DNA of 64,000 nt from DASQFQ01 sp963805525. Its GTDB lineage: Bacteria > Actinomycetota > Thermoleophilia > Solirubrobacterales > Solirubrobacteraceae. The position numbers and the translations under genes are program-made. The notes under the pieces are model-generated. The model was not told where the DNA came from. It did not search any database and saw only the letters and a list, made by a program, of their open reading frames with translations. Each line of letters starts with the position of its first letter. Within the stretch, counting starts at the first letter, position 1. The stretch is taken from assembly GCA_963805525.1 (NCBI GenBank), contig CAWDUT010000002.1, positions 186,001-250,000 on the forward strand. The letters are read 5' to 3'. This document shows positions 15,797-24,689 of this stretch, piece after piece.

Positions 15797-16597
15797 GTGG
15801 ACGAGATCGCATCGGCACTCGCGGACGGCGCGCGCTGGCGCATCGTGGAGCTCCTCGCCGAGCGCCCCCGGTCGGTCGGCGAGCTCGCCGAGGCGGCCGG
15901 CCTCCGGCAGCCGCAGACCACGAAGCACCTGCAGACGCTGGCCCGCGCCGGCCTGGTCACCGTCTTCCCGCTCGGGCAGCGCCGCGTCTACGCGGTCGAG
16001 GCCGCGCCGCTGGCGGCGTTCGAGCAGCGGCTGCGGGACCTCGTCGCGAGCATCGACGCGCACGCGGACGAGCGGGACGTGATCGCCCGCTACCGCGACG
16101 CGATCGAGGCCGAGACCGCGGTGGCGGACGGGGAGCGCTGGGCCGATGGGCGCACGTTCTCGTTCGACCGCCTGCTCGCCGCCCCGCGGGAGGCCGTCTG
16201 GCGCTACTGGGTCGACCCGGAGCTGCTCGCATCGTGGTGGGCGGTGCCGGCGATGACGGTCGCCGAGTGCGCGCTCGAGCCCGAGCCGGGCGGGCGCGCC
16301 CTGCTCGTCTACCGCGACGCCGAGGGGCGGCTCTATCCCTCCGAGGGGCAGGTCAACGCCGCGCAGGCGCCCGAGCACCTCGCCTTCGATCTCGCGGTGC
16401 TCGACGCGGCGGGCGCGGTCTCGTTCGTCGGCCACTACGACGTCAAGCTCTCCGCCGTCTCGGGCGGGACCCACCTGCGCCTCGATCTGGCGATCACCGA
16501 CACGACCGTCGAGGCCGTCCCGTACATCGCCGGCATCGCGACCGGCTGGAGCCAGGTGCTGAACAACCTCGCAGCGCAAACGAAGGGAAAGACATGA
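15797..16597 (+). CDS. ArsR-family HTH fused to an AHSA1/SRPBCC domain
   Basis: 266 residues from the GTG at 15797. Residues 1-95 form a winged helix of the ArsR type (SVGELAEAAGLRQPQTTKHL, then GLVTVFPLGQRRVYAVE) without metal-binding cysteines. Residues about 120-260 are an AHSA1-like START/SRPBCC domain (FDRLLAAPREAVWRYWVDPE, then GIATGWSQVLNNL), a hydrophobic ligand pocket. The fusion suggests a regulator that senses an organic ligand. The stop overlaps the ATG of the next gene, a reductase. Confidence 0.88.
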   Translation: MDEIASALADGARWRIVELLAERPRSVGELAEAAGLRQPQTTKHLQTLARAGLVTVFPLGQRRVYAVEAAPLAAFEQRLRDLVASIDAHADERDVIARYRDAIEAETAVADGERWADGRTFSFDRLLAAPREAVWRYWVDPELLASWWAVPAMTVAECALEPEPGGRALLVYRDAEGRLYPSEGQVNAAQAPEHLAFDLAVLDAAGAVSFVGHYDVKLSAVSGGTHLRLDLAITDTTVEAVPYIAGIATGWSQVLNNLAAQTKGKT

Positions 16598-17181
16598 CAC
16601 GCGTCGTCCGCGCCAACATCAGCCTCACGCTCGACGGGCGCTACAACGGCCCCGGCGGGCCCGCCGACCTGGGCGCGATCGTGCCCTATATGACGACCGA
16701 GGCCGCGCGTGACCAGCTCGCCCGCATCCACGACGGCGCGACGACGACGGTGCTCGGCCGCCGCAACGCCGAGGGCTTCATGGGCTACTGGCCGCCGCTC
16801 GCCGAGGACGAGAACACCGATCCGCGCGAGCGCGGCTACGCGCGCTGGCTGGTGGAGGCGGAGAAGGTCATCCTTTCGACGACCCTGACCGAGGCGCCAT
16901 GGGAGCGCACCCGCGTCGTGAACGGCCCCGTCGCCGACGTGGTCGCCGACCTCAAGACCGCGGGCGAAGGCGACATCCTCGCCAGCACGAGCCCGAGCGT
17001 CGTGAAGCCGCTGCTCGCGGCGGACCTGGTCGACCGGCTGTACCTCATGGTCACGCCCGAGATCGCGGGTGACGGGGAGCGCCTGTTCGACGACGGCCTG
17101 CCGGGCACGAAGTGGCGGCTCGTCTTCCAGGAGACCGGCGAGCTGGGCGAGCTCGCCCTCGTCTATGAGCGCGCGCGCTGA
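16594..17181 (+). CDS. Dihydrofolate reductase / RibD C-terminal domain family protein
   Basis: 195 residues from an ATG overlapping the preceding stop. It shows the RibD_C pattern: VVRANISLTLDGRYNGPGG at the N-terminus, TTVLGRRNAEGFMGYWP, ILSTTLTEAPWERTRVV, ILASTSPSVVKPLLAADLVD and a final YERAR. NADPH-dependent reductases of this type (YyaP/YwjB-like) are often paired with ArsR or SRPBCC regulators. The physiological substrate is unknown. Confidence 0.85.
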   Translation: MTRVVRANISLTLDGRYNGPGGPADLGAIVPYMTTEAARDQLARIHDGATTTVLGRRNAEGFMGYWPPLAEDENTDPRERGYARWLVEAEKVILSTTLTEAPWERTRVVNGPVADVVADLKTAGEGDILASTSPSVVKPLLAADLVDRLYLMVTPEIAGDGERLFDDGLPGTKWRLVFQETGELGELALVYERAR

Positions 17182-17198
17182 CCTCTAAGGTGGGCGCG

Positions 17199-18839
17199 AT
17201 GTGGCGGTGGCTGGCGCTCGTTGTCCTGCTCCTGGCGCTCTCGGCGGCCGACGCCGCGAGCGCCAAGGTGGCGACGCCGCGCTTCGTGCGACACATCGAC
17301 ACGGGGGAGACGGGCTGGTTCTCGTCCCCCGGGCTCGTCGACCTCACCGGCGACAAGAAGCTCGAGATCGTCGCGCCGTTCTACAGCACGTTCGTCTATA
17401 GCGCGAAGGGCCGGCTCCTCGGCAAGGGGACGGCGACCGAGGGCCGGGTGTACGCGCCCGGCGTGGTCGCCGACCTCGACGGGGACGGCGTGAAGGAGAT
17501 CGTGGTCGGTGGCAACGACGGCACCGTGGCGGCCTACGACCTCGGCCCCGGCGGGCTGACGCTCAAGCCCGGCTGGCCCGCCTCGACCTGCAGCGGCGGG
17601 CAGTGCCCGGAGACGCGCGGCCTCGCGGCGGCCGACCTCGACCGCGACGGCCGCGTCGAGGTCGTCGCCACGACCACGAACACGGCGGACAGCGGCTCGC
17701 AGGTCTTCGTCTTCACCGCCAACGGGGCCAACGCGCCCGGCTGGCCGCGCTACAGCGCCGCCGACGCGACCTTCAACGGCGCCGGCAACCAGGGCTACGG
17801 CGCGTACGGGGAGAACGTCGGGATCGGCCAGCTCGACAGCGACCCGCAGCTCGAGGTTGTCGTCACCTTCGACAACCACCAGATCAACCTCTTCAACCAC
17901 GACGGCAGCTCGGTGCTCGCGTCGCCCTGGTACACGAACCGCCAGAGCGCGTTCGCGGGCCGCCGGCTCGGCTGGGGCCAGTTCATCCGCTGGCTCAAGC
18001 CGAAGGTCGAGGACGACCAGTTCCACCGCCACGTCGGCGACTGGCCGGACATCAACAAGACGCCGTGGCTCCAGTGGACGGCCTCGCCGCCGTCGATCGG
18101 CGACCTCGATCGCGACGGCAAGAACGAGGTCATCGGCGTCCCCAACGTCGAGAAGAATGAGCCCTATGAGACGCAGGCCTACGCGTTCATGGTGCTCGAC
18201 GGCGCCTACGGCACGGGCACGCGCTCGGCGCGCCGGCACAAGGGCTTCAACCGCCTCCCGCTCACGAGCAAGCCCGCGGTCCGCCCCGACGGCGACTGGT
18301 ACCCGCCGAGCGGCATCCCGGCCCCGACGCTCGTCAACCTGCGCGGCAACCGCCGCCCCGAGATCGTCGCCCCGATCCCCGACGGCCGCATCTACGCGAT
18401 CAGCCCCAAGGGCAAGCGCCTGTGGCGCTACGACTACGCCCACCCCCTGCTAGGCAGCAAGCTGCCTGGCTTGGCGCCTAGCGGCCGCGTCAAGACCTTC
18501 GCCTCCGAGGTCGTCGCCGCCGACCTCAACCGCGACGGCCGCAGCGAGCTGGTCTTCGGGACCTACGGCCTGGCGCCCAAGTCAGGCCGCCTCGTCGTCC
18601 TCTCCGCCAAGGGGAAGAAGCTCTCCGACCTCCGCCTCCGCCACCAGCGCACGAACGACAACGGGATCGGCATCGCCGCCGCGCCGTCGATCGCCGACAT
18701 CGACCACGACGGCAGGCTCGAGATCGTGGTCACGACGATCGACCACGGCATCGACATCTACCGCGTCAAGCGCTCCAACGCGAAGACGCTGCCCTGGCCG
18801 ACCGGCCGCGGCAACCTGCTGCGCAACGGCGCCCGCTAG
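17199..18839 (+). CDS. Secreted FG-GAP/VCBS repeat protein
   Basis: 546 residues from the ATG at 17199 (MWRWLALVVLLLALSAADAA, signal peptide); AAGG lies about 10 bases upstream. Repeated calcium-binding loops of the integrin beta-propeller type are visible: DLTGDKKLEIV, DLDGDGVKEIVVGG, DLDRDGRVEVVA, DLDRDGKNEVIG, DLNRDGRSELVFG and DIDHDGRLEIVV. About seven blades can be inferred. It is an exported beta-propeller, probably a surface binding protein. A 34-bp element that recurs 0.5 kb downstream is embedded in frame at 18449-18482. Confidence 0.87.
   Translation: MWRWLALVVLLLALSAADAASAKVATPRFVRHIDTGETGWFSSPGLVDLTGDKKLEIVAPFYSTFVYSAKGRLLGKGTATEGRVYAPGVVADLDGDGVKEIVVGGNDGTVAAYDLGPGGLTLKPGWPASTCSGGQCPETRGLAAADLDRDGRVEVVATTTNTADSGSQVFVFTANGANAPGWPRYSAADATFNGAGNQGYGAYGENVGIGQLDSDPQLEVVVTFDNHQINLFNHDGSSVLASPWYTNRQSAFAGRRLGWGQFIRWLKPKVEDDQFHRHVGDWPDINKTPWLQWTASPPSIGDLDRDGKNEVIGVPNVEKNEPYETQAYAFMVLDGAYGTGTRSARRHKGFNRLPLTSKPAVRPDGDWYPPSGIPAPTLVNLRGNRRPEIVAPIPDGRIYAISPKGKRLWRYDYAHPLLGSKLPGLAPSGRVKTFASEVVAADLNRDGRSELVFGTYGLAPKSGRLVVLSAKGKKLSDLRLRHQRTNDNGIGIAAAPSIADIDHDGRLEIVVTTIDHGIDIYRVKRSNAKTLPWPTGRGNLLRNGAR
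18449..18482 (+). repeat. 34-bp hairpin repeat, copy A (inside the FG-GAP gene)
   Basis: Matches 18966-18999 at 30 of 34 bases. Both begin GCTAGGCA and end GCTTGGCGCCTAGC. Two of the differences compensate in the first stem (GGCAGC/GCTGCC here). In frame it encodes LLGSKLPGLAPS. Confidence 0.7.
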
Positions 18840-18903
18840 CCGCTGCGAGTTCCTTTCATCCGCAAATGTTCCGTTTGGCAACGATCGGTGTGGGCCTGAA
18901 CGA

Positions 18904-18929
18904 CTCGGGCCCGCCGAAGCGGGCCCGAG
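18904..18929. terminator. Bidirectional terminator between convergent genes
   Basis: A perfect 11-bp stem, CTCGGGCCCGC with GCGGGCCCGAG, and a CGAA tetraloop, located between the ends of the FG-GAP gene and nrdJ. Confidence 0.75.
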
Positions 18930-18965
18930 GCAACCGTGTCGCGGGCTGCGCGGGATCAGCCCCCC

Positions 18966-18999
18966 GCTAGGCACAAAGGTGCCTAGCTTGGCGCCTAGC
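18966..18999. repeat. 34-bp hairpin repeat, copy B (over the nrdJ stop)
   Basis: Second copy of the element at 18449-18482, with an 8-bp stem CTAGGCAC/GTGCCTAG and a following GGCGCC palindrome. The stop codon of nrdJ (18997-18995, minus strand) lies inside it, so both copies touch coding sequence. Confidence 0.7.
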
Positions 19000-21913
19000 C
19001 GCAGCCGGTGTTGTTGCCGCAGCTCGAGCACGTGTAGCACGAGCCCGTGCGCTGCATCATGCCGCCGCACTGGGAGCACGCCGGGCCGAGGTCGAGGCCG
19101 ACCAGCTTGGCCGGGAGCACCGGGGGGCTGTCCGTCATCGCCTGGGCGGCCGCGCGGGTGGTGCCGGGCGCGGAGGCCTTGATCGTCGACCCGCCGTTGC
19201 CGGGCTTCGACGCCGACGGGCCGGCGGTGTCGCCGGTGGTCGCCGTGTCCTCGGCCGAGCGGCGGGCGCGGACCTCCTTGGTGAGGATGCCCAGGTCCTC
19301 CTGCGTGTCCGCGTCCAGGAACCGCGACGCGAGCCAGCGCATGATGTAGTCGGGCATCGACTTCGCGAACGGGATCTCCGGGTTGGTGGTGATCCCTTCC
19401 GGCTCGAAGCGCATGTAGGCGAACTTGCGCACGAGCGTCTCGAGCGGCACGCCGTACTGCAGCGAGATCGAGATCGCGGTCGCGAACGAGTTCATCATGC
19501 CGCGGAGGGTCGAGCCCTCCTTGCCGATGTCGGTCAGGAAGATCTCCCCGACCGAGCCGTCGTCGTACATGCCGGCCGTGATGTAGCCCTCGTGGCCGCC
19601 GAGCGAGAACTTGTGCGTGAGCGACTGGCGCTCGCGCGGCATCCGGCGCCGCTGCGGGCCCGCGTCGGCGCGGGTCTGCTTGACCGCCTCGGACACCGCG
19701 TCGTCGACGATCGCCGAGATCTGCGCCTCGGGCACGAGCTTGTCACCGTCGGGCGTGACGTAGCCGCCCTCGCCCGCCTCCACGGCCGCGGGGATCTCCT
19801 TGCTCTTCTGCGCGTCCGTGCGCAGCGCCTGGGCGGTCTTCGAGCCGTCGCGGTAGATCGCCAGCGCCTTGACGCCGAGCTTCCACGACTGCAGGTAGGC
19901 CTCCGCGATGTCGTCCACCGTCGCCGTCTCCGGCAGGTTCACGGTCTTGGAGATCGCGCCCGACAGGAACGGCTGGACCGCGCCCATCATCTTGATGTGG
20001 CCGGGGTGCGAGATCGCCCGCTCGCCGACCGCCACGTCGAACACCTCGAGGTGCTCGCCCTTGAGGCCCGGGGCCCCGACGATCGTGCCGTGCTCGGTGA
20101 TGTGCGCCTCGATCTGCTCGATCTGGGACGCCTCGTAGCCGAGCGTGCGCAGCGCCATCGGCACCGTGCGGTTGGCGATCACCATCGAGCCGCCGCCGAC
20201 CAGCTCCTTGTACTTGACGAGCGAGAAGTCCGGCTCGATGCCGGTGGTGTCGCAGTCCATCAGGAACGAGATCGTGCCCGTGGGCGCCAGCACCGTCGCC
20301 TGCGCGTTGCGGTAGCCGTAGAGCTCGCCGGCCGCGACCGCCTCGTTCCAGCTCTCGCGCGCGGCGGCCAGCAACGAGCCGTCCTCGCACGTGGAGTCCG
20401 GGATCGCGTATGACGCGTCGCGGTGCATCCGCATGACGTTGTTGTGCGCCTCGCGGTTCTCCTGGTAGCGATCGTACGGGCCGATGCCCGCGGCGACCTT
20501 GGCCGACTGCAGGTACGCGCGACCCGTCATCAGCGCCGTGATGGCGGCGGCGGTGCCGCGGCCACGGTCCGAGTCGTACGGCATGCCGTTGGCCATCAGG
20601 TAGGCGCCGAGGTTGGCGTAGCCGAGCCCGAGCTGGCGGAACGCACGGGCGTTCTCCCCGATCTTCTGCGTCGGGTAGCTCGACGGGCCGACCACGATCT
20701 CCTGCGCGAGGAACACGATGTCCACGGCGTGGTTGAAGCGCTTGACGTCGAGCGTGCCGTCGGCGCGGCGGAACTTCATGAGGTTGAGCGACGCCAGGTT
20801 GCAGGCCGAGTCGTCGACGTGCATGTACTCCGAGCACGGGTTCGACGCGTTGATGCGCCCCGAGTTCGGCGACGTGTGCCACTGGTTGATCGTCGTGTCG
20901 TACTGGACGCCCGGATCGGCGCAGCGCCAGGCCGCCTCGGCGATCTCGCGCATCAGCTCGCGCGCGGGGAGCGTCTCGACCGGCTCGCCGGTGACGCGCG
21001 AGGTCAGGTGCCACTCCGCGTCGTTCTCGACCGCGTGCATGAAGTCGTCCGAGAGGCGGACCGAGTTGTTCGCGTTCTGGTACTGGATCGAGTAGAAGCC
21101 GTCGCCGTCGATCGACATGTCGAACCCGGCGTCCCGCAGCGCGGCGGCCTTGTCCTCCTCCTTGGCCTTGCACCAGATGAACTCGCGGATGTCCGGGTGG
21201 TCGACGTCCAGCACGACCATCTTGGCCGCGCGGCGCGTCTTGCCGCCGGACTTGATCGTGCCCGCCCACGCGTCGGCGCCGCGCATGAAGGAGACCGGGC
21301 CGGAGGCGGTGCCGCCCTTGCCCAGCGGCTCCATCGAGCCGCGGATGTTGGAGAGGTTGATGCCCGACCCGGAGCCGCCGCGGAAGATGTTGCCTTCCTT
21401 GGTGTTCCACTCCAGGATCGACTCCATCGTGTCCTGCACGCTGAGGATGAAGCAGGCCGAGCACTGCGGCTGCTCCTCGAAGCCGACGTTGAACCAGACC
21501 GGCGAGTTGAACGCCGCCAGCTGGTTGAGCAGGATGAAGGTCAGCTCGGCCTCGAACGTGTCTCCGTCCTCCGCCGTGGCGAAGTAGCCGCGCTCACGAC
21601 CCCAGTCGGCGATCGTGCCGGCCACGCGCGAGACCATCTGCTTGACCGAGCGCTCGCGCGCCGGCGAGTCCATCTGGCCGCGGAAGTACTTCTGGGCGAC
21701 GATGTTCGTCGCGTTCTGCGACCACGACTTCGGGAACTCGACGTTCTTCTGCTCGAACGCCACCTTGTCTCCGTGGCCGATGCGCGCGTCGCGCGTCTCC
21801 CACTCGACCTGCTCGAAGGGGTGGACGCCTGGCTGCGTGAACAGCCGCTGGACACGCAACGCCTCTCCCATGCGGGTCTCCGTCTCGAGGGTTGTGTGTG
21901 GCGTCGACTCCAT
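18995..21913 (-). CDS. nrdJ: Adenosylcobalamin-dependent (class II) ribonucleotide reductase
   Basis: 972 residues from the ATG at 21913-21911, chosen because GAGGAGAG sits about 8 bases upstream; the frame stays open for 36 more codons. It reduces ribonucleotides to deoxyribonucleotides using a B12-generated thiyl radical, without oxygen. Visible are FNSPVWFNVGFE, the finger-loop NPCSEYMHVDDSACNLASLN with the catalytic Asn-x-Cys-x-Glu, and APTGTISFLMDCDTTGIEPD. The C-terminus has a cysteine-rich zinc-type module (CSQCGGMM...CYTCSSCGNNTGCG). No cobalamin riboswitch is seen in the leader. Confidence 0.96.
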   Translation of the reverse strand: MESTPHTTLETETRMGEALRVQRLFTQPGVHPFEQVEWETRDARIGHGDKVAFEQKNVEFPKSWSQNATNIVAQKYFRGQMDSPARERSVKQMVSRVAGTIADWGRERGYFATAEDGDTFEAELTFILLNQLAAFNSPVWFNVGFEEQPQCSACFILSVQDTMESILEWNTKEGNIFRGGSGSGINLSNIRGSMEPLGKGGTASGPVSFMRGADAWAGTIKSGGKTRRAAKMVVLDVDHPDIREFIWCKAKEEDKAAALRDAGFDMSIDGDGFYSIQYQNANNSVRLSDDFMHAVENDAEWHLTSRVTGEPVETLPARELMREIAEAAWRCADPGVQYDTTINQWHTSPNSGRINASNPCSEYMHVDDSACNLASLNLMKFRRADGTLDVKRFNHAVDIVFLAQEIVVGPSSYPTQKIGENARAFRQLGLGYANLGAYLMANGMPYDSDRGRGTAAAITALMTGRAYLQSAKVAAGIGPYDRYQENREAHNNVMRMHRDASYAIPDSTCEDGSLLAAARESWNEAVAAGELYGYRNAQATVLAPTGTISFLMDCDTTGIEPDFSLVKYKELVGGGSMVIANRTVPMALRTLGYEASQIEQIEAHITEHGTIVGAPGLKGEHLEVFDVAVGERAISHPGHIKMMGAVQPFLSGAISKTVNLPETATVDDIAEAYLQSWKLGVKALAIYRDGSKTAQALRTDAQKSKEIPAAVEAGEGGYVTPDGDKLVPEAQISAIVDDAVSEAVKQTRADAGPQRRRMPRERQSLTHKFSLGGHEGYITAGMYDDGSVGEIFLTDIGKEGSTLRGMMNSFATAISISLQYGVPLETLVRKFAYMRFEPEGITTNPEIPFAKSMPDYIMRWLASRFLDADTQEDLGILTKEVRARRSAEDTATTGDTAGPSASKPGNGGSTIKASAPGTTRAAAQAMTDSPPVLPAKLVGLDLGPACSQCGGMMQRTGSCYTCSSCGNNTGCG

Positions 21914-22045
21914 CAGAAAACTCTCCTCTCCCGTGCCGGCCCGAATCGCGGGCCAAATCGCTGTAATTCGCGGGCTGGGAAGGTTCCTCCGTGCCTCGGA
22001 CGGACTGGAAGAGGCCTGCAAATCAGGCCCTTCATTCTAGAAGCT

Positions 22046-22453
22046 CTAGGCGTCGATCGCGGACGGCCGGCGCCGCAAAAACACCCAGATTCCGGCCACG
22101 ACGCCGGCGAGCGTGAACAGGCTCCAGACGATCCCCTGGCCGAGCTGCGTGGCGATCGGTCCCGGACACGCGTCGGCGAGCGCCCAGCCGGTCCCGAACA
22201 GCACGCTGCCGGCGATGTGGCGGCGCTGCACCGGCGTCGAGCGCCAGTCGATGTGCTCGCGCGTGAGCAGCGAGCGCCGCCCCCGCAGCAACCGGATGCC
22301 GACGGTCGCGACCAGGACCGCCGAGGCGAAGAACAGGAACAGGTACGACTCCTCGAAGAGGAGCGCCCCGCGGATCACGTCGGGGTCGCTCATCCCGGTC
22401 CACGACAGCGTGACCCCGAACACGATCCCGACGAGCAGGCCCGCGAGCCTCAC
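22046..22453 (-). CDS. YeeE/YedE-type sulfur-compound transporter, C-terminal half subunit
   Basis: 135 residues from the GTG at 22453, which overlaps the stop of the upstream half (GTGA). About four membrane helices and the family motif GTGWALADACPGPIATQLGQ with its conserved cysteine are present. The protein corresponds to the second repeat of YeeE (thiosulfate transporter TsuA). It probably pairs with the product of the overlapping gene to form one transporter. Confidence 0.82.
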   Translation of the reverse strand: MRLAGLLVGIVFGVTLSWTGMSDPDVIRGALLFEESYLFLFFASAVLVATVGIRLLRGRRSLLTREHIDWRSTPVQRRHIAGSVLFGTGWALADACPGPIATQLGQGIVWSLFTLAGVVAGIWVFLRRRPSAIDA

Positions 22454-22902
22454 GTCAGCGCCTCGATCACGAACGACACGACGATCGCGGTGCCGAAGAA
22501 CGTCGCGGTGGCGGCGAGCGCCGCGCGCGAGAGCATCGAGGTCCCGGTCAGGCCGTTGCCCGACGTGCAGCCGCCGGCGGTCTTCGCGCCGAAGCCGATC
22601 AGCACGCCCGCGAGCAGCAGGATCAGCGCGATCCACGCATCGCTCGTGAACGTGCGCGTCAGCCAGCCGTAGCCCTCGAAGCCGGCGTCACCGCGGACGA
22701 GCGCGAACACCAGCCCGCCGGCGATCAGGCCGAACAGGAACCAGCCGCGCCAGTCGAACGCGAGGCTGCGCTTCCCGACCCGGTCGATCACCTCGGAGAA
22801 CGCGCCGGTCACGCCCAGGCGCGCGTTCAGCAGCCCGCGGATCGCGACCACGCAGAGGCCGAGTACCGGCCCGCCGATCCACCACGGCAACTGCTCCTTC
22901 AT
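22450..22902 (-). CDS. YeeE/YedE-type sulfur-compound transporter, N-terminal half subunit
   Basis: 150 residues from the ATG at 22902-22900 (MKEQLPWWIGGPVLGLCVVA). Four helices are visible, with the conserved GFGAKTAGGCTSGNGLTGTS at about residues 105-125, the cysteine-bearing substrate-path motif of YeeE. In other bacteria both halves are one chain; here they are two coupled genes. The cargo is probably thiosulfate or a related sulfur species. Confidence 0.82.
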   Translation of the reverse strand: MKEQLPWWIGGPVLGLCVVAIRGLLNARLGVTGAFSEVIDRVGKRSLAFDWRGWFLFGLIAGGLVFALVRGDAGFEGYGWLTRTFTSDAWIALILLLAGVLIGFGAKTAGGCTSGNGLTGTSMLSRAALAATATFFGTAIVVSFVIEALT

Positions 22903-22913
22903 CAGTGGCCCCA

Positions 22914-23639
22914 CTACCGGCCCGCCCGCGCCCAGTCGAGGAAGTCGGTCCACGTGCCGCCGGCGCGGTAGGCGGCCTCGCCCCACGCGTGGCGCGCGCC
23001 CGCGAAACGATCGAACCGCCGCGCGAGCAGCGCGAGCGGGACCGCCACCAGGCACAGCGCCAGCAGCCCGAGCGCGATCAGCAGCCCGACGGGCGTGCCG
23101 TGGTGCGGCCGGTCGAGCAGCACCGGCGCGCTCGAGGGAGCGGGCGCGGAGCTCGTGACCGGCGCGGCGGGCGCGACGGTTGGCGTGGGGGTGGCCGTCG
23201 GCGCCGGCTTCGCGGGCTGGGCCGGGGCGGGCTGGATGGGCTGGACCGGCTTGGCGGGCTGCGCCGGGGCCGGCTGGGCGGGCTGGACCGAGGCGGGCGG
23301 CGAGACCGGCGTCGGCCCGCTGTTGCCGCCCGGCGCGCCGTTCTGACCCTGATCGCCGGAGCCCGGCGCGGTACACGGCTGGTTGCTCTCACGCTCGCGC
23401 AGCGCGGCCTCGACCGCCGGCCGGAAGGCAGGGGTCTCCTCCTCGATGTCCGGCGTGATCTCGCGCAGCGTGCGCCGGTACGTCTTGACGCTGTGGTCGC
23501 AGGGCGTGAGCGCCGCGTCGTTGCGGTAGTCGTCGTAGACCCGCTGGGCGCCGCGCGACAGGTCGGCGGCGGCCACGGACGGCAGTACGGCGAGCAGCGC
23601 GAAGGCCGCCACGAGAGCCCCGGTCAGGCGGACGGACAC
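22914..23639 (-). CDS. Secreted Pro/Ala/Gln-rich protein with C-terminal membrane anchor
   Basis: 241 residues from the GTG at 23639-23637. A signal peptide (LTGALVAAFALLAVLPSVAA) is followed by a small charged domain (about 30-95) with two cysteines. A low-complexity linker follows with repeats of PAQPAKP (about 115-175). One helix (LLIALGLLALCLVAVPLALL) and a basic tail end the protein. This is a wall-spanning stalk layout. It starts 40 bases from the divergent galE. The function is unknown. Confidence 0.75.
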   Translation of the reverse strand: MSVRLTGALVAAFALLAVLPSVAAADLSRGAQRVYDDYRNDAALTPCDHSVKTYRRTLREITPDIEEETPAFRPAVEAALRERESNQPCTAPGSGDQGQNGAPGGNSGPTPVSPPASVQPAQPAPAQPAKPVQPIQPAPAQPAKPAPTATPTPTVAPAAPVTSSAPAPSSAPVLLDRPHHGTPVGLLIALGLLALCLVAVPLALLARRFDRFAGARHAWGEAAYRAGGTWTDFLDWARAGR

Positions 23640-23679
23640 GCGCCCAGAGTACCGAGCGACTGGTATGACTCTGCGCCGT

Positions 23680-24660
23680 ATGAAGCTTCTCGTCACCGGC
23701 GGCGCGGGATACATCGGCTCGATCGTGACCGCCCAGCTGCTCGATGCCGGCCACGACGTGACCGTGCTCGACAGCCTGGTGCGCGGGCACGCCGCGGCGA
23801 TCCCGGACGGCGTGCCGCTGGAGCAGGTCGACCTGCTCGACGCGGAGGCGGTCAACGCGACGCTGGCCGGCGGCTACGACGCCGTGCTGCACTTCGCCGC
23901 GCTGGCGCTCGTCGCCGAGTCCGTCGAGCACCCCGAGCGCTACCACCGCGGCAACTTCGTCGCGACGCTGAACCTGCTCGACGCGATGCGCGCCGCCGGC
24001 TGCAAGCGGCTGGTGTTCTCCTCCACCTGCGCGGTCTACGGCGAGCCCTCCGAGATCCCGATGCCGGAGACGCTGCGGACCGACCCGGTCAACGCGTACG
24101 GCGCGTCCAAGCTCGCCGTCGACCGCATGATCAGCGACGAGTGCCGCGCGCACGGGCTCGGCGCGGTCTCGCTGCGCTACTTCAACGTCGCGGGCGCGAG
24201 CGGGGACCTCGGCGAGGACCACTACCCCGAGACCCACATCATCCCGCTCGTGCTCCAGGCCGCGGCCGGCAAGCGCGAGCACGTCTCGGTGTTCGGGACC
24301 GACTACGACACGCCCGACGGCACCGCCGTGCGCGACTACATCCACATCGAGGACCTCGGCGCGGCCCACATCCTCGGCCTCGAGCGCGCCACCGAGCCCG
24401 GGGTGCACCGCATCTACAACCTCGGCAACGGCACCGGCTTCTCGGTCCGCCAGGTGATCGAGGCCGCGCGCGCCGTCACCGGCCGCGAGATCCCGGTCAA
24501 GGAGGAGGGCCGACGCCCGGGCGATCCGGCCGCGCTGGTCGCCTCCTCGCAGCGGATCCGCGACGAGCTCGGCTGGGTCCCGCGCAAGCCCGAGGTCGAG
24601 ACGATGATCCAGGACGCCTGGAACTGGTTCCAGGCCCGCCCCGAGGGTTACGCGAGCTGA
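23680..24660 (+). CDS. galE: UDP-glucose 4-epimerase
   Basis: 326 residues. The start is the ATG at 23680 (MKLLVTGGAGYIGSIVTAQL); an in-frame ATG 15 bases earlier is less likely. It is an extended short-chain dehydrogenase: NAD loop GGAGYIG, catalytic SSTCAVYGE and YGASKLAVDRM (YxxxK), then FNVAGASGDLGEDHYPETHI and the GalE region DYDTPDGTAVRDYIHIEDL. It interconverts UDP-glucose and UDP-galactose for envelope polysaccharides. A terminator-like hairpin follows. Confidence 0.93.
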   Translation: MKLLVTGGAGYIGSIVTAQLLDAGHDVTVLDSLVRGHAAAIPDGVPLEQVDLLDAEAVNATLAGGYDAVLHFAALALVAESVEHPERYHRGNFVATLNLLDAMRAAGCKRLVFSSTCAVYGEPSEIPMPETLRTDPVNAYGASKLAVDRMISDECRAHGLGAVSLRYFNVAGASGDLGEDHYPETHIIPLVLQAAAGKREHVSVFGTDYDTPDGTAVRDYIHIEDLGAAHILGLERATEPGVHRIYNLGNGTGFSVRQVIEAARAVTGREIPVKEEGRRPGDPAALVASSQRIRDELGWVPRKPEVETMIQDAWNWFQARPEGYAS

Positions 24661-24666
24661 CGCCTC

Positions 24667-24688
24667 CGAGGCCGCTCTCCGGGCCTCG
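24667..24688 (+). terminator. Hairpin terminator after galE
   Basis: A 7-bp stem, CGAGGCC with GGCCTCG, and an 8-base loop, followed by TT. It separates galE from the surface-protein promoter. Confidence 0.6.
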
Positions 24689-24689
24689 T

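Noticed and set aside
21914..22045. Possible cobalamin riboswitch upstream of nrdJ
   Set aside because: The leader is short and shows no B12-box-like sequence; only a simple 6-bp hairpin (21938-21954) is visible.
23077..23346. CRISPR-like or tandem DNA repeat
   Set aside because: The repeated bases encode the PAQPAKP protein linker in frame and have no spacer structure. No CRISPR array was seen anywhere in the window.
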